Source: Lachnospiraceae bacterium (lineage in GTDB: Bacteria; Bacillota; Clostridia; Lachnospirales; Lachnospiraceae). From it: a stretch of 64,000 nt of DNA. Of the stretch, positions 56,854-64,000 are shown piece after piece. Both the position numbers and the translations under genes were made by a program. The DNA lies in the NCBI GenBank assembly GCA_017552985.1, contig JAFZNO010000032.1:1-64000 (forward strand), read 5' to 3'. The stretch's first letter is position 1; each line of letters opens with the position of its first letter. The notes below the pieces were generated by a model. The model made no database searches, was not told where the DNA came from, and saw nothing but the letters and a program-made list of their open reading frames with translations.

Positions 56854-57099
56854 ATCGCCTTCGGCGATGTAATACTCCATTTCACTCGGCTCCATATGGC
56901 GAAGAAAATTGCGTTACAAAATCGGTACCGCAATTTTCTTCGGTCGCCTCGTTTCATTTCGTATGAGTATCGCTTCGCGATTGTTTTTGCTTCATTTGCT
57001 CCGTCCCCTTTTAGGCGAAGAAAAATCTGCCGCAAAACCGGCGTCAGATTTTTCTTCGGGGGACGTCGCTTCATTCCGCATTGTAATCGCCTTCGCGAT
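56854..57099. repeat. array of five hairpins between the binding-protein and permease genes
   Basis: Three short ATCGC-TTC-GCGAT type hairpins (56854-56868, 56969-56981, 57086-57099) alternate with two long ones whose arms begin CGAAGAAAA: 56900-56913 with 56929-56942, and 57016-57029 with 57045-57058 (14 bp each, perfect). No frame or terminator T-run. It looks like a REP-type array. Confidence 0.85.
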
Positions 57100-57116
57100 G
57101 GATTTTAAGGCTCTGT

Positions 57117-58718
57117 TTACTTGTTAAAATATACGGTGCTCATGTCCTGAACGTAGATGGGGTAGAATTTGTATCCTGCCAGATTCTTGTTCAGTGCGAT
57201 GGTGATGGGGGGATCCTGGATGAATGCGGTTCCTGCCTCCTTCACGAAGATCTCCTCTGCCTGCTTATAGAAATTTGCCTTCTCCTGCAGGTTCATGCTC
57301 GCCTCTGCCTTCTTGTAAACTTCATCGTATTCAGCACTGCTGAAGTTAATGAAGTTTTTCTTGTGGTCGCTCTGGAAACGGACCATCAGATAGCTGGGCG
57401 TCATGTCGCTCGTGATCGCACAGATGGATGCCTGGTAATTTCTGCCCTTGTATACGTCCTCAAGCCAAGTATTCCACTCAACCAGTTCGATCTTGCAGTT
57501 GATGCCTGCTGCCTGCATCTGGTCAGCAAGAACCTCTGCCGTCTGAACGTGAGCTTCGTAGTTGGACGGAACGATCAAAGAAAACTCGATCCCGTTAGGA
57601 TATCCTGCCTCAGCAAGGAGCTGCTTAGCCTTTTCAATATTGGCGCCGCTGCCGTAAGTGCCGTTTAAGTCAACGTAGTAATCCTTTAAGGTGGGCAACA
57701 TCGGAGCGCTGATGATGGCGCCGTTGCCGCCGGTAACGAACTCATTTGCGAGATCTCTGTCCATTGCATAGCACACTGCCTGACGAACCTTTACGTTGTC
57801 AAAGGGTGCTACGGCATTGTTCAGGAACATTGCCTGCAATGCGTCAGAGGGTGCCGCAAGGATCTGATAATCGTTTGCCAGCTCTGCTGCCTGGGAATCG
57901 GTCAGATAAGAATACAGATCAATGCTGTGGCCCTTGAGCTCCAAAAGTGCGGAGTCAGCGCCGCTCACGATCTTAAAGTTCACTTCATCCAGGTAAGGAA
58001 GTCCTTCCTGCCAGTAGTCCGGATTCTTCTTTACCACCAATCCCTCCTGGGGCTTGTAGGATACAAAAGAAAAAGGCCCGGTACCAATGGGATTACTGCC
58101 TTCTGCCTCTCCGCTTCCCTTAGGAATGATGGCTGTCGTAAAGCTGTAGATCAGCTCAAGGTTGGCGCTGCCCGTGGTTACCTGGACCGTATGCTCGTCT
58201 ATAACGTCAACGCTCTTCAGCGTTGCAAGGCTCGCTACCAGCACAGTGCCGTCAAGAAGTCCTGATGCCCTCTCCAAGGAATATTTCACGTCCTCAGCCG
58301 TAACGTTTGCTCCGTTGTGAAACTTAACGTTGTCACGCAAGGTAAACGTATAGGTGAGCCCATCCTCCGAAACGGAGTAATCACTAGCGACTGCACAGAT
58401 TAACGAACCATTTTCATTGACCTTTAAAAGGCCTTCAAAAATGTTGAACAGAATTTCCTTAGTTCCTGCCGCAGTTGCTTTGTGTGGGTCAAGACTGTCA
58501 ATATCCTGTTGTACTCCGACTACTACCTTTCCGCCATATTTGGAATCCTTGTTTCCATTCGGATCCTCGGTTCCCTGGCCAGAAACGGAAGCCTGGCTTC
58601 CCTGCGTAGCGTCCGGAGCTGTAGAGGACTCATTCCCCGAAGACTTGCCACCTGCGCATCCGCCCAGTGCAGCGACCAAGAGAAGTGCCATGAGGGTAAT
58701 GCTAAATTTCTTCTTCAT
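57117..58718 (-). CDS. oligopeptide-binding lipoprotein (solute-binding family 5)
   Basis: 533 residues, GGGAGAG before the ATG. Lipobox LVAALGGC with Cys21, then a Ser/Gly/Thr linker of about 40 residues. The family 5 signature (NIFEGLLKVNENG, YTFTLRDNVKFHNGANVTAEDV) and VRQAVCYAMDRDLAN are clear. It catches peptides outside the membrane and hands them to the permeases. First gene of the operon, with a promoter at 58774-58801. The hairpin array after it probably lets it be made in excess. Confidence 0.94.
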   Translation of the reverse strand: MKKKFSITLMALLLVAALGGCAGGKSSGNESSTAPDATQGSQASVSGQGTEDPNGNKDSKYGGKVVVGVQQDIDSLDPHKATAAGTKEILFNIFEGLLKVNENGSLICAVASDYSVSEDGLTYTFTLRDNVKFHNGANVTAEDVKYSLERASGLLDGTVLVASLATLKSVDVIDEHTVQVTTGSANLELIYSFTTAIIPKGSGEAEGSNPIGTGPFSFVSYKPQEGLVVKKNPDYWQEGLPYLDEVNFKIVSGADSALLELKGHSIDLYSYLTDSQAAELANDYQILAAPSDALQAMFLNNAVAPFDNVKVRQAVCYAMDRDLANEFVTGGNGAIISAPMLPTLKDYYVDLNGTYGSGANIEKAKQLLAEAGYPNGIEFSLIVPSNYEAHVQTAEVLADQMQAAGINCKIELVEWNTWLEDVYKGRNYQASICAITSDMTPSYLMVRFQSDHKKNFINFSSAEYDEVYKKAEASMNLQEKANFYKQAEEIFVKEAGTAFIQDPPITIALNKNLAGYKFYPIYVQDMSTVYFNK

Positions 58719-58773
58719 AATGCTCTCCCTTTCTTCAAGAAAATAAATCTCTCACTATTCAATTGTCACCCTC

Positions 58774-58801
58774 ATTGTAACATAGAAATTGGGAAAAGCA
58801 A
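58774..58801 (-). promoter_or_regulatory. promoter of the oligopeptide transporter operon
   Basis: TTGCTT (58796-58801) and TACAAT (58774-58779), 16 bases apart on the minus strand; about 55 bases before the start codon. Confidence 0.65.
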
Positions 58802-58833
58802 GTTTTTTTCTAAGTACAAAGCGATACTAACGG

Positions 58834-60594
58834 TTAATTCCCCAAATATCGCTCCCTTGGAATCACAACGCAGTACTTCCCGTTCCCATTTGTTTTCTTG
58901 ATGACGAAACCGTTCTCCTCCAGCAATTCCGTTCCCTGATCCCCTAAATACACAGTCTTGATCACGTATGCAACCGGCAGGCTTGGATCCATGCTTTCCG
59001 GCAAAACGTTCACGTAATGGAATTTTTCATGATAAGACTGTCCGTATTGATCCACGGTCTCTCCTTGGAAAAACCTTGCATCCACGGAAAGCGCAAACAA
59101 AGTCAATATTTCCGAAACACTCGCCGAACCGGCATATTGCGTGTCCGGAGTGATCACGATTTGCCTGCAATCCGTTTGCTTTTCGTCTCCCGCGATCCGT
59201 ACCGCATCCAGGAACTCGGCATAGAAATTGCTTCGCAGCGTCTGGGCATGTTCCGTAAAATACGCATTGACAAACAAAACGCTCATGATCCCATAAGCCA
59301 ATAGGATCAGCAACGCTCTTTTGTTTAGGTACGAAACGGCAAAATCAATGCCAAGGCCGGCCATAAGCAACAATGCGTAATGCAGCACGTTCACCCGGTT
59401 TACGTTAACGTTAGCCGTGATAAGGCCCGAAAGATTTCCAATCGCAAAGAAAAACAATGCGGCTGCATAACCTGCTTTTTTAATGGAATTCTCCTCGCTT
59501 CGCATCTGCCGGATGCAGGCATACGTGCCCACCAAAACGAACGGAAGGAAACATTTTGTGACAACCCCAAAGCCCGGCACCGTATTCCACGGCAACGTGT
59601 CGCCCGACACGTAGACATTCTTTAGGCTCTGGAAGTTTTTTATAAGCTGTGCAAGTTTATCATCGCTAAAAAAGAGAATGTCCCGCGATCTCACGCTTTC
59701 AGGGAAATATGGCATGGTACAAAAGAACGTCTTGATGGTATTCCACTTGAAAGCATTGATCATCATGGTAAGATAGATAGGCCATGCAACAAAAGCGTAA
59801 ACGGCAACGCAGATCAGCACCTCATGCCACTTTAGGATCCTTTTGACCAAGAGATATCCTGCCATTCCAAACAATAATAACGGTACGGTATAAAAGGCAA
59901 TGCCATAGCAATACATGCAAAGCGCGAACCCCACCATGGAGAAATACAGCCATCGCTTTTTTCCGTCGAGTCCCTTGAGCAACAACCAGATGCTGATCAG
60001 CAGAACGTGAGGGAAAAGATTGCAATCCAATGCCCATCTGCTCTGCATAAAATGCCAGGGATTACAAACGGCAAAGGCAAGCGTGACGTAAGCCGCCCTT
60101 GTTCCGCAAAGCTTCTTCGCAATGCCGTAAAGGGCCGCGAGGCCGAGCATGCTCGCGATCAGTATGGGAATCCTTGCCGTGATCACGTTCAAACCAAACA
60201 GTTTAATAAACGGAACCATGCAATAGGATAAGAGCACGCTCATTTGCCCATATCCCCATGCCGTAAAATGTGTCGGAAGGAAGGTTCCAAAACGATCCGT
60301 CGCATAATCTGCCAATGCTTTCGCGTCCACGGCCGCCATGGCGCCGTCCTGGTTCATTCCCCCGGGAACCGCGCCAAATTTCCACGCACGAAGAAGAAAT
60401 GCCACGAACAGCATCCCTAAAAATACGTAGATCTCCCGCGAATTCTTTTTCTGACCGGAAGTAACGTCATCCACCGTTTTGGCAGTACCTTCCGCTTTTG
60501 CGGTCTTTTTAACGCGATCCAGCGCGATCACCGCTCCGGCCATTAGCATAAAAAGGATGGTAAACAGCTCATTGTAGAACAAAACCACGTTCAT
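58834..60594 (-). CDS. membrane glycosyltransferase-like protein (GT-C/ArnT-like)
   Basis: 586 residues, ATG at 60594 with GGAG 9 bases upstream (the frame also has a TTG 5 codons earlier). About twelve membrane helices; the first outer loop has GGMNQDGAMAAVDAKALADY, with the acidic residues expected for a lipid-linked sugar transferase, and SRWALDCNLFPHVLL follows. A soluble C-terminal part (about 450-586) has alternating strands. It lies 18 bases after manC, so it likely transfers a sugar to a surface polymer made from GDP-mannose or GDP-fucose; that is inference. Confidence 0.8.
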   Translation of the reverse strand: MNVVLFYNELFTILFMLMAGAVIALDRVKKTAKAEGTAKTVDDVTSGQKKNSREIYVFLGMLFVAFLLRAWKFGAVPGGMNQDGAMAAVDAKALADYATDRFGTFLPTHFTAWGYGQMSVLLSYCMVPFIKLFGLNVITARIPILIASMLGLAALYGIAKKLCGTRAAYVTLAFAVCNPWHFMQSRWALDCNLFPHVLLISIWLLLKGLDGKKRWLYFSMVGFALCMYCYGIAFYTVPLLLFGMAGYLLVKRILKWHEVLICVAVYAFVAWPIYLTMMINAFKWNTIKTFFCTMPYFPESVRSRDILFFSDDKLAQLIKNFQSLKNVYVSGDTLPWNTVPGFGVVTKCFLPFVLVGTYACIRQMRSEENSIKKAGYAAALFFFAIGNLSGLITANVNVNRVNVLHYALLLMAGLGIDFAVSYLNKRALLILLAYGIMSVLFVNAYFTEHAQTLRSNFYAEFLDAVRIAGDEKQTDCRQIVITPDTQYAGSASVSEILTLFALSVDARFFQGETVDQYGQSYHEKFHYVNVLPESMDPSLPVAYVIKTVYLGDQGTELLEENGFVIKKTNGNGKYCVVIPRERYLGN

Positions 60595-60611
60595 CCTTCC
60601 AGACTCCAATC

Positions 60612-61961
60612 TTATAGCTCGTGCTTCTTCTTGTCAGAAACACTGATATCCGTTCCCAGCTGAACCTCTATGATCTGAAGCTCCGTCTCTGCATAAACAG
60701 TATGCTTGCAACCCACGGGCATGCGGATCACGTCCCCAACTTTCACTTCCTGCTCCACGCCGTCCAACACGGCTTTTCCCTTACCGGCGATCACAGTCCA
60801 AACTTCATCGCGCCTCTCGTGGCTGTGATAGTTCATGCCATGTCCGGGATTCAACGTCACCTGAATGGTCAAGCTCTCTGGCTTTACGTCGAGCACGCGG
60901 AAGCTTCCCCAGCTCTTTTCCGCAAACATGATCTGCTGATCAATGGCATCCACGTAGGGTTTGATATAGGAGCTCTGTTCCTTGTCACTGACAAGAATTC
61001 CGTCCGGGCTGGCGGCGATCACCAAATTCTTAAGCCCCATGCCAAGAATGGGGATTCCCAGCTCATTAATGGCGTGTACGTCCTTGCAAGTTTCATTCAG
61101 GCGCACGTCGCCGATGGAGCACTCTTCCATGGCTTCCGTTAAGGTATTCCAGGTTCCCAGATCCTTCCACTGTCCCTGAAACCGCAGCACGGCAATGTCT
61201 TTCTCATGCTCAACCACGGCATAATCGAAGCTGATCTTCGTGAGCGCGTCATACTTATGGAACAAATCCTGATAGTCCGTAAAGTCGATCAGTTCATGCG
61301 CCCTCTCCAGCACGTACTTAAGCTTGTAGGCAAACACGCCGCCATTCCAAAGACCGCCGGCATCAATGTACTTTTGCGCCGTGGCTGCGTCTGGCTTTTC
61401 CTTAAAGGTATCCACCTTGGCAACCTGTTCCTTGCCCGTCGGAATAATATATCCGTACTTCTCAGACGGGTAGGTGGGATCAATGCCCATCAGCGTTAAA
61501 TTGGCCGTTCCTGCCTGCGCAAGTTCCCACAGTTTTTTGAGCGACTCAAAATAATCCTTTTCCACGTAAGGATCCACGGGGCAAACGACAACGGCCTCCT
61601 CCTCAGGAACTCCCATCACGTCGTGCAAATATGCCGTCGCAAGCGCGATCGCGGGGAACGTATCTCTCCTGCAAGGTTCAACGGAAATGCCCACGTTCTC
61701 TCCCAACTGGTTATGAATTGCGCTAACTTGTGATTTCGAAGTTGCGATCGTCACCGTAGCCGTGGGATCCACCGCCTTGATCTGACGGTACACGCGCTGC
61801 ACCATGGATTCATAGGCTTCCTCCGGGGCATTGTTCGCCGCCTGGCCTTGTATTTCATCAGCAGGCTTATGGAATATTTTTATGAATTGCTTTGACCGGA
61901 CGTCATTGGAAAGGGGCCAAAGACGCTTTCCCGATCCACCTGAAAGTAATACAATGTTCAT
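60612..61961 (-). CDS. manC: mannose-1-phosphate guanylyltransferase / mannose-6-phosphate isomerase
   Basis: 449 residues, GGAG 9 bases before the ATG. The N-terminal nucleotidyltransferase starts NIVLLSGGSGKRLWPLSND, with EPCRRDTFPAIALA and FKEKPD for substrate. The C-terminal cupin (about 350-435) has NPGHGMNYHSHERRDEVW and is the isomerase half, zinc ligands His/His/Glu visible. It makes GDP-mannose, the feed of gmd and fcl upstream. Gap of only 3 bases to fcl. Confidence 0.94.
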   Translation of the reverse strand: MNIVLLSGGSGKRLWPLSNDVRSKQFIKIFHKPADEIQGQAANNAPEEAYESMVQRVYRQIKAVDPTATVTIATSKSQVSAIHNQLGENVGISVEPCRRDTFPAIALATAYLHDVMGVPEEEAVVVCPVDPYVEKDYFESLKKLWELAQAGTANLTLMGIDPTYPSEKYGYIIPTGKEQVAKVDTFKEKPDAATAQKYIDAGGLWNGGVFAYKLKYVLERAHELIDFTDYQDLFHKYDALTKISFDYAVVEHEKDIAVLRFQGQWKDLGTWNTLTEAMEECSIGDVRLNETCKDVHAINELGIPILGMGLKNLVIAASPDGILVSDKEQSSYIKPYVDAIDQQIMFAEKSWGSFRVLDVKPESLTIQVTLNPGHGMNYHSHERRDEVWTVIAGKGKAVLDGVEQEVKVGDVIRMPVGCKHTVYAETELQIIEVQLGTDISVSDKKKHEL

Positions 61962-61964
61962 GCT

Positions 61965-62909
61965 CTATCTCTCCGCCCTCATGGGATTGTTCAAAAAGTC
62001 CTCGTACGCGAGACGGATGCCGTCCTCCAGTTCCGTCTTGTAGGTCCATCCAAGCTTCGTTGCCTTGCTGACGTCGAGAAGCTTTCTCGGCGTGCCGTTT
62101 GGCTTGGACGGATCCCAGAGGATCTCTCCCTGGTATCCCACAACCTTTGCCACGAGTTCCGTCAGTTCCTTGATCGTCAGTTCCTTTCCCGTACCTGCGT
62201 TCACGGTCTCATCACCGCTGTAATGATTCATCAGGAATACGCAAAGGTTTGCAAGGTCATCCACGTACAGGAATTCTCTTAAAGGACTTCCGTCACCCCA
62301 ACAGGTTACGGTCTTTGCGCCTGCCACTTTGGCCTCATGGAATCTTCTGATCAGTGCGGGAAGCACGTGACTGTGTTCCGGATGATAATTGTCGTTGGGT
62401 CCGTAGAGGTTCGTTGGCATTACGGAAATGTAATCCGTGCCATACTGTCCGTTCAAGTATTCACAATATTTTAAGCCACTGATCTTCGCCAAAGCATAGG
62501 CCTCATTGGTCTGCTCAAGGGAAGAAGTCAGAAGGCAGCTCTCCGGCATGGGCTGAGGCGCCATGCGGGGATAAATGCAGGAACTTCCAAGAAACTCCAG
62601 CTTCTTACAACCGTTCTTCCATGCGGAATGAATGACGTTCATTTCAAGGATCATGTTATCATACATGAAGTCAGCCTTGGCCGTTGCATTTCCCATGATG
62701 CCGCCAACCTTTGCAGCCGCAAGGAACACGTACTCTGGCTTCTCTTCCTCAAAAAATTTCTCTACCTGATCCTGTCTTGTCAGGTCCAGTTCCTTATGGG
62801 TTCTAAGGACAAGATTGTGATATCCCTGTCTTTCCAATTCCCTTACGATTGCAGAACCTACCATTCCGCGATGTCCCGCAACGTAAATCTTTGCATTTTT
62901 CTCCATCAT
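61965..62909 (-). CDS. fcl: GDP-L-fucose synthase
   Basis: 314 residues. It converts GDP-4-keto-6-deoxymannose to GDP-L-fucose by epimerisation and reduction. The NADP motif is GHRGMVGSA (near 12-20). The short-chain dehydrogenase triad is seen in FLGSSCIYP and [28 protein letters not shown] and [10 protein letters not shown] are family signatures. GGAAAGAG precedes tandem ATGs. It lies 49 bases after gmd. Confidence 0.95.
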   Translation of the reverse strand: MMEKNAKIYVAGHRGMVGSAIVRELERQGYHNLVLRTHKELDLTRQDQVEKFFEEEKPEYVFLAAAKVGGIMGNATAKADFMYDNMILEMNVIHSAWKNGCKKLEFLGSSCIYPRMAPQPMPESCLLTSSLEQTNEAYALAKISGLKYCEYLNGQYGTDYISVMPTNLYGPNDNYHPEHSHVLPALIRRFHEAKVAGAKTVTCWGDGSPLREFLYVDDLANLCVFLMNHYSGDETVNAGTGKELTIKELTELVAKVVGYQGEILWDPSKPNGTPRKLLDVSKATKLGWTYKTELEDGIRLAYEDFLNNPMRAER

Positions 62910-62958
62910 TTAATTTACTCTTTCCCGCCATTTCACGGCGCATCATTTATCTTTTTCC

Positions 62959-64000
62959 TTATTTCACAACACCTTTTTCCAAATACTCGGCAAGGTTCGT
63001 CTTAATGTGCTCCTCTGCGCGTTCCACGGCTACTTTCTTCATGTCGTGCTCCGTCATGATCCGCACAAGCTCCTCGAAGCTGGTCTTCGTCGGATTCCAG
63101 CCAAGCTCGCGCTTAGCCTTGGAAGGGTCTCCCCAAAGGTTAACCACGTCCGTCGGGCGGTAAAAGTCAGGTGACACTTCCACGAGCACCTTTCCGGTTG
63201 CCTTGTCAATACCCTTTTCGTCCATGCCCTCTCCCTGCCATTCCAGTTCAATTCCGGCATGATGAAAGGCCAAGGTTGCAAATTCACGCACGGAGTGCTG
63301 CACGCCCGTTGCAATGACAAAATCTTCCGGTTTTTCATTTTGTAGGATCAGCCACATGCACTCCACGTAATCCTTTGCATAACCCCAGTCACGAAGACTG
63401 GAAAGGTTGCCAAGATATAGTTTGTCCTGTTTCCCCTGGGCGATGCGGGCAGCTGCAAGCGTGATCTTTCTCGTAACGAAGGTCTCTCCGCGGCGCTCAG
63501 ATTCATGATTGAAAAGAATTCCTGAGCAGCAGAACATGTTGTATGCTTCCCTGTATTCTTTTGTGATCCAGAATCCATATTGTTTTGCTACGGCGTAGGG
63601 GCTGTAAGGATGGAACGGGGTATTCTCGTTCTGGGGAACCTCTTCCACCTTGCCGTAAAGCTCCGAAGTGGATGCCTGATAGATGCGGCAAGTCTCTGCA
63701 AGGCCGCAAACGCGCACTGCCTCCAACACGCGAAGCACGCCTGTTGCATCCACGTCAGCCGTAAACTCCGGTACGTCAAAGCTTACCTGCACGTGGCTCT
63801 GCGCCGCAAGGTTATATATCTCATCCGGTCTAACGCTTCCGATCACTTTCACAAGGCTCATGGAATCTGCCAGGTCCCCATAGTGCAGGTGGAATCTGGG
63901 ATTCCCCTCCAGATGTGCGATTCTCTCCCTAAAATCTACGCTGGAACGTCTAATGATTCCATGTACGTCATAGCCTTTTTCAAGTAAAAACTCCGATAAA
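62959..64000 (-). CDS. gmd: GDP-mannose 4,6-dehydratase, N-terminus beyond window
   Basis: About 347 codons are in the window; the frame is open to the edge ([20 protein letters not shown] is the first part seen), and only about 15-20 N-terminal residues with the first glycine loop are missing. Clear family marks: [54 protein letters not shown] with the Tyr-x3-Lys pair, and YFRPTDV-like [13 protein letters not shown]. It makes GDP-4-keto-6-deoxymannose from GDP-mannose and starts the gmd-fcl-manC run as seen here. Confidence 0.94.
   Translation of the reverse strand, partial: LSEFLLEKGYDVHGIIRRSSVDFRERIAHLEGNPRFHLHYGDLADSMSLVKVIGSVRPDEIYNLAAQSHVQVSFDVPEFTADVDATGVLRVLEAVRVCGLAETCRIYQASTSELYGKVEEVPQNENTPFHPYSPYAVAKQYGFWITKEYREAYNMFCCSGILFNHESERRGETFVTRKITLAAARIAQGKQDKLYLGNLSSLRDWGYAKDYVECMWLILQNEKPEDFVIATGVQHSVREFATLAFHHAGIELEWQGEGMDEKGIDKATGKVLVEVSPDFYRPTDVVNLWGDPSKAKRELGWNPTKTSFEELVRIMTEHDMKKVAVERAEEHIKTNLAEYLEKGVVK

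Overview
The window looks like a chromosomal piece of an anaerobic Clostridia bacterium, most likely a Lachnospiraceae. The evidence is the gene content (HemZ-type radical SAM oxidase, RelA/Apt block, fused KDPG aldolase, DUF5716/DUF5717 pair, PepF, YfhO, SpoIID-like protein), AGGAGG-type ribosome sites, TTGACA/TATAAT promoters and roughly balanced base composition. No insertion sequence, phage, plasmid or CRISPR locus was seen. Most genes lie on the minus strand; plus-strand genes are confined to 28.5-29.8, 43.5-44.8 and 46.0-49.3 kb.

Layout. 0-3.1 kb is a worn region: an AT-rich truncated membrane gene, a frameshifted acetyltransferase remnant, an M50 protease-like gene, a GC-rich palindrome island, a small lipoprotein, two short remnants and a tRNA-Leu(AAG). 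3.2-12 kb is one probable operon from a TTGAAA-N17-TATAAT promoter: small protein, pepF, basic-tailed protein, double Nudix protein, lacZ, membrane spermidine-synthase-like protein. 12-16.3 kb holds a large lipoprotein and a KDG kinase/KDPG aldolase pair behind a palindromic operator. 16.3-21.5 kb is citrate synthase, a DUF2974 hydrolase and YfhO. 21.7-28.4 kb is a housekeeping block: SEC-C protein, apt, relA/spoT, beta-lactamase-fold hydrolase, hemZ, alpha/beta hydrolase. 28.5-30.4 kb has an NlpC/P60 lipoprotein, a small membrane protein and a HAD phosphatase. 30.4-36 kb is a purine cluster (purC, purB, a purF homologue, purA), interrupted by a 158-bp palindromic element.

36-43.4 kb is the least understood and most interesting part: an apparent five-gene operon of an ABC transporter, a 1189-residue TPR-like protein with beta-rich N-terminus, a degenerate Hsp70/actin-like ATPase and a TPR-like protein, divergent from a SpoIID/peptidoglycan-binding protein without a signal peptide. 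44.9-48.9 kb carries an AraC regulator divergent from uxuA-uxuB, followed by an XRE regulator. With kdgK and eda 30 kb away these genes cover mannonate and fructuronate breakdown to pyruvate and glyceraldehyde-3-phosphate, but no uronate isomerase or uronate transporter is in the window. 49.3-58.7 kb has a calcium-type P-ATPase, a membrane protein and an oligopeptide ABC transporter whose two ATPases are fused. 58.8-64 kb has a membrane glycosyltransferase and the GDP-mannose to GDP-fucose genes manC, fcl and gmd, the last cut by the window edge.

How the genes work together: lacZ, PepF and the peptide transporter feed sugars and peptides; the uronate genes form an Entner-Doudoroff-like branch; the purine genes and apt supply AMP next to the alarmone enzyme; GDP-fucose genes supply surface glycans. 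Start codons were chosen by ribosome-site spacing and often differ from the longest reading frame. All family assignments come from reading motifs by eye; no search was run.
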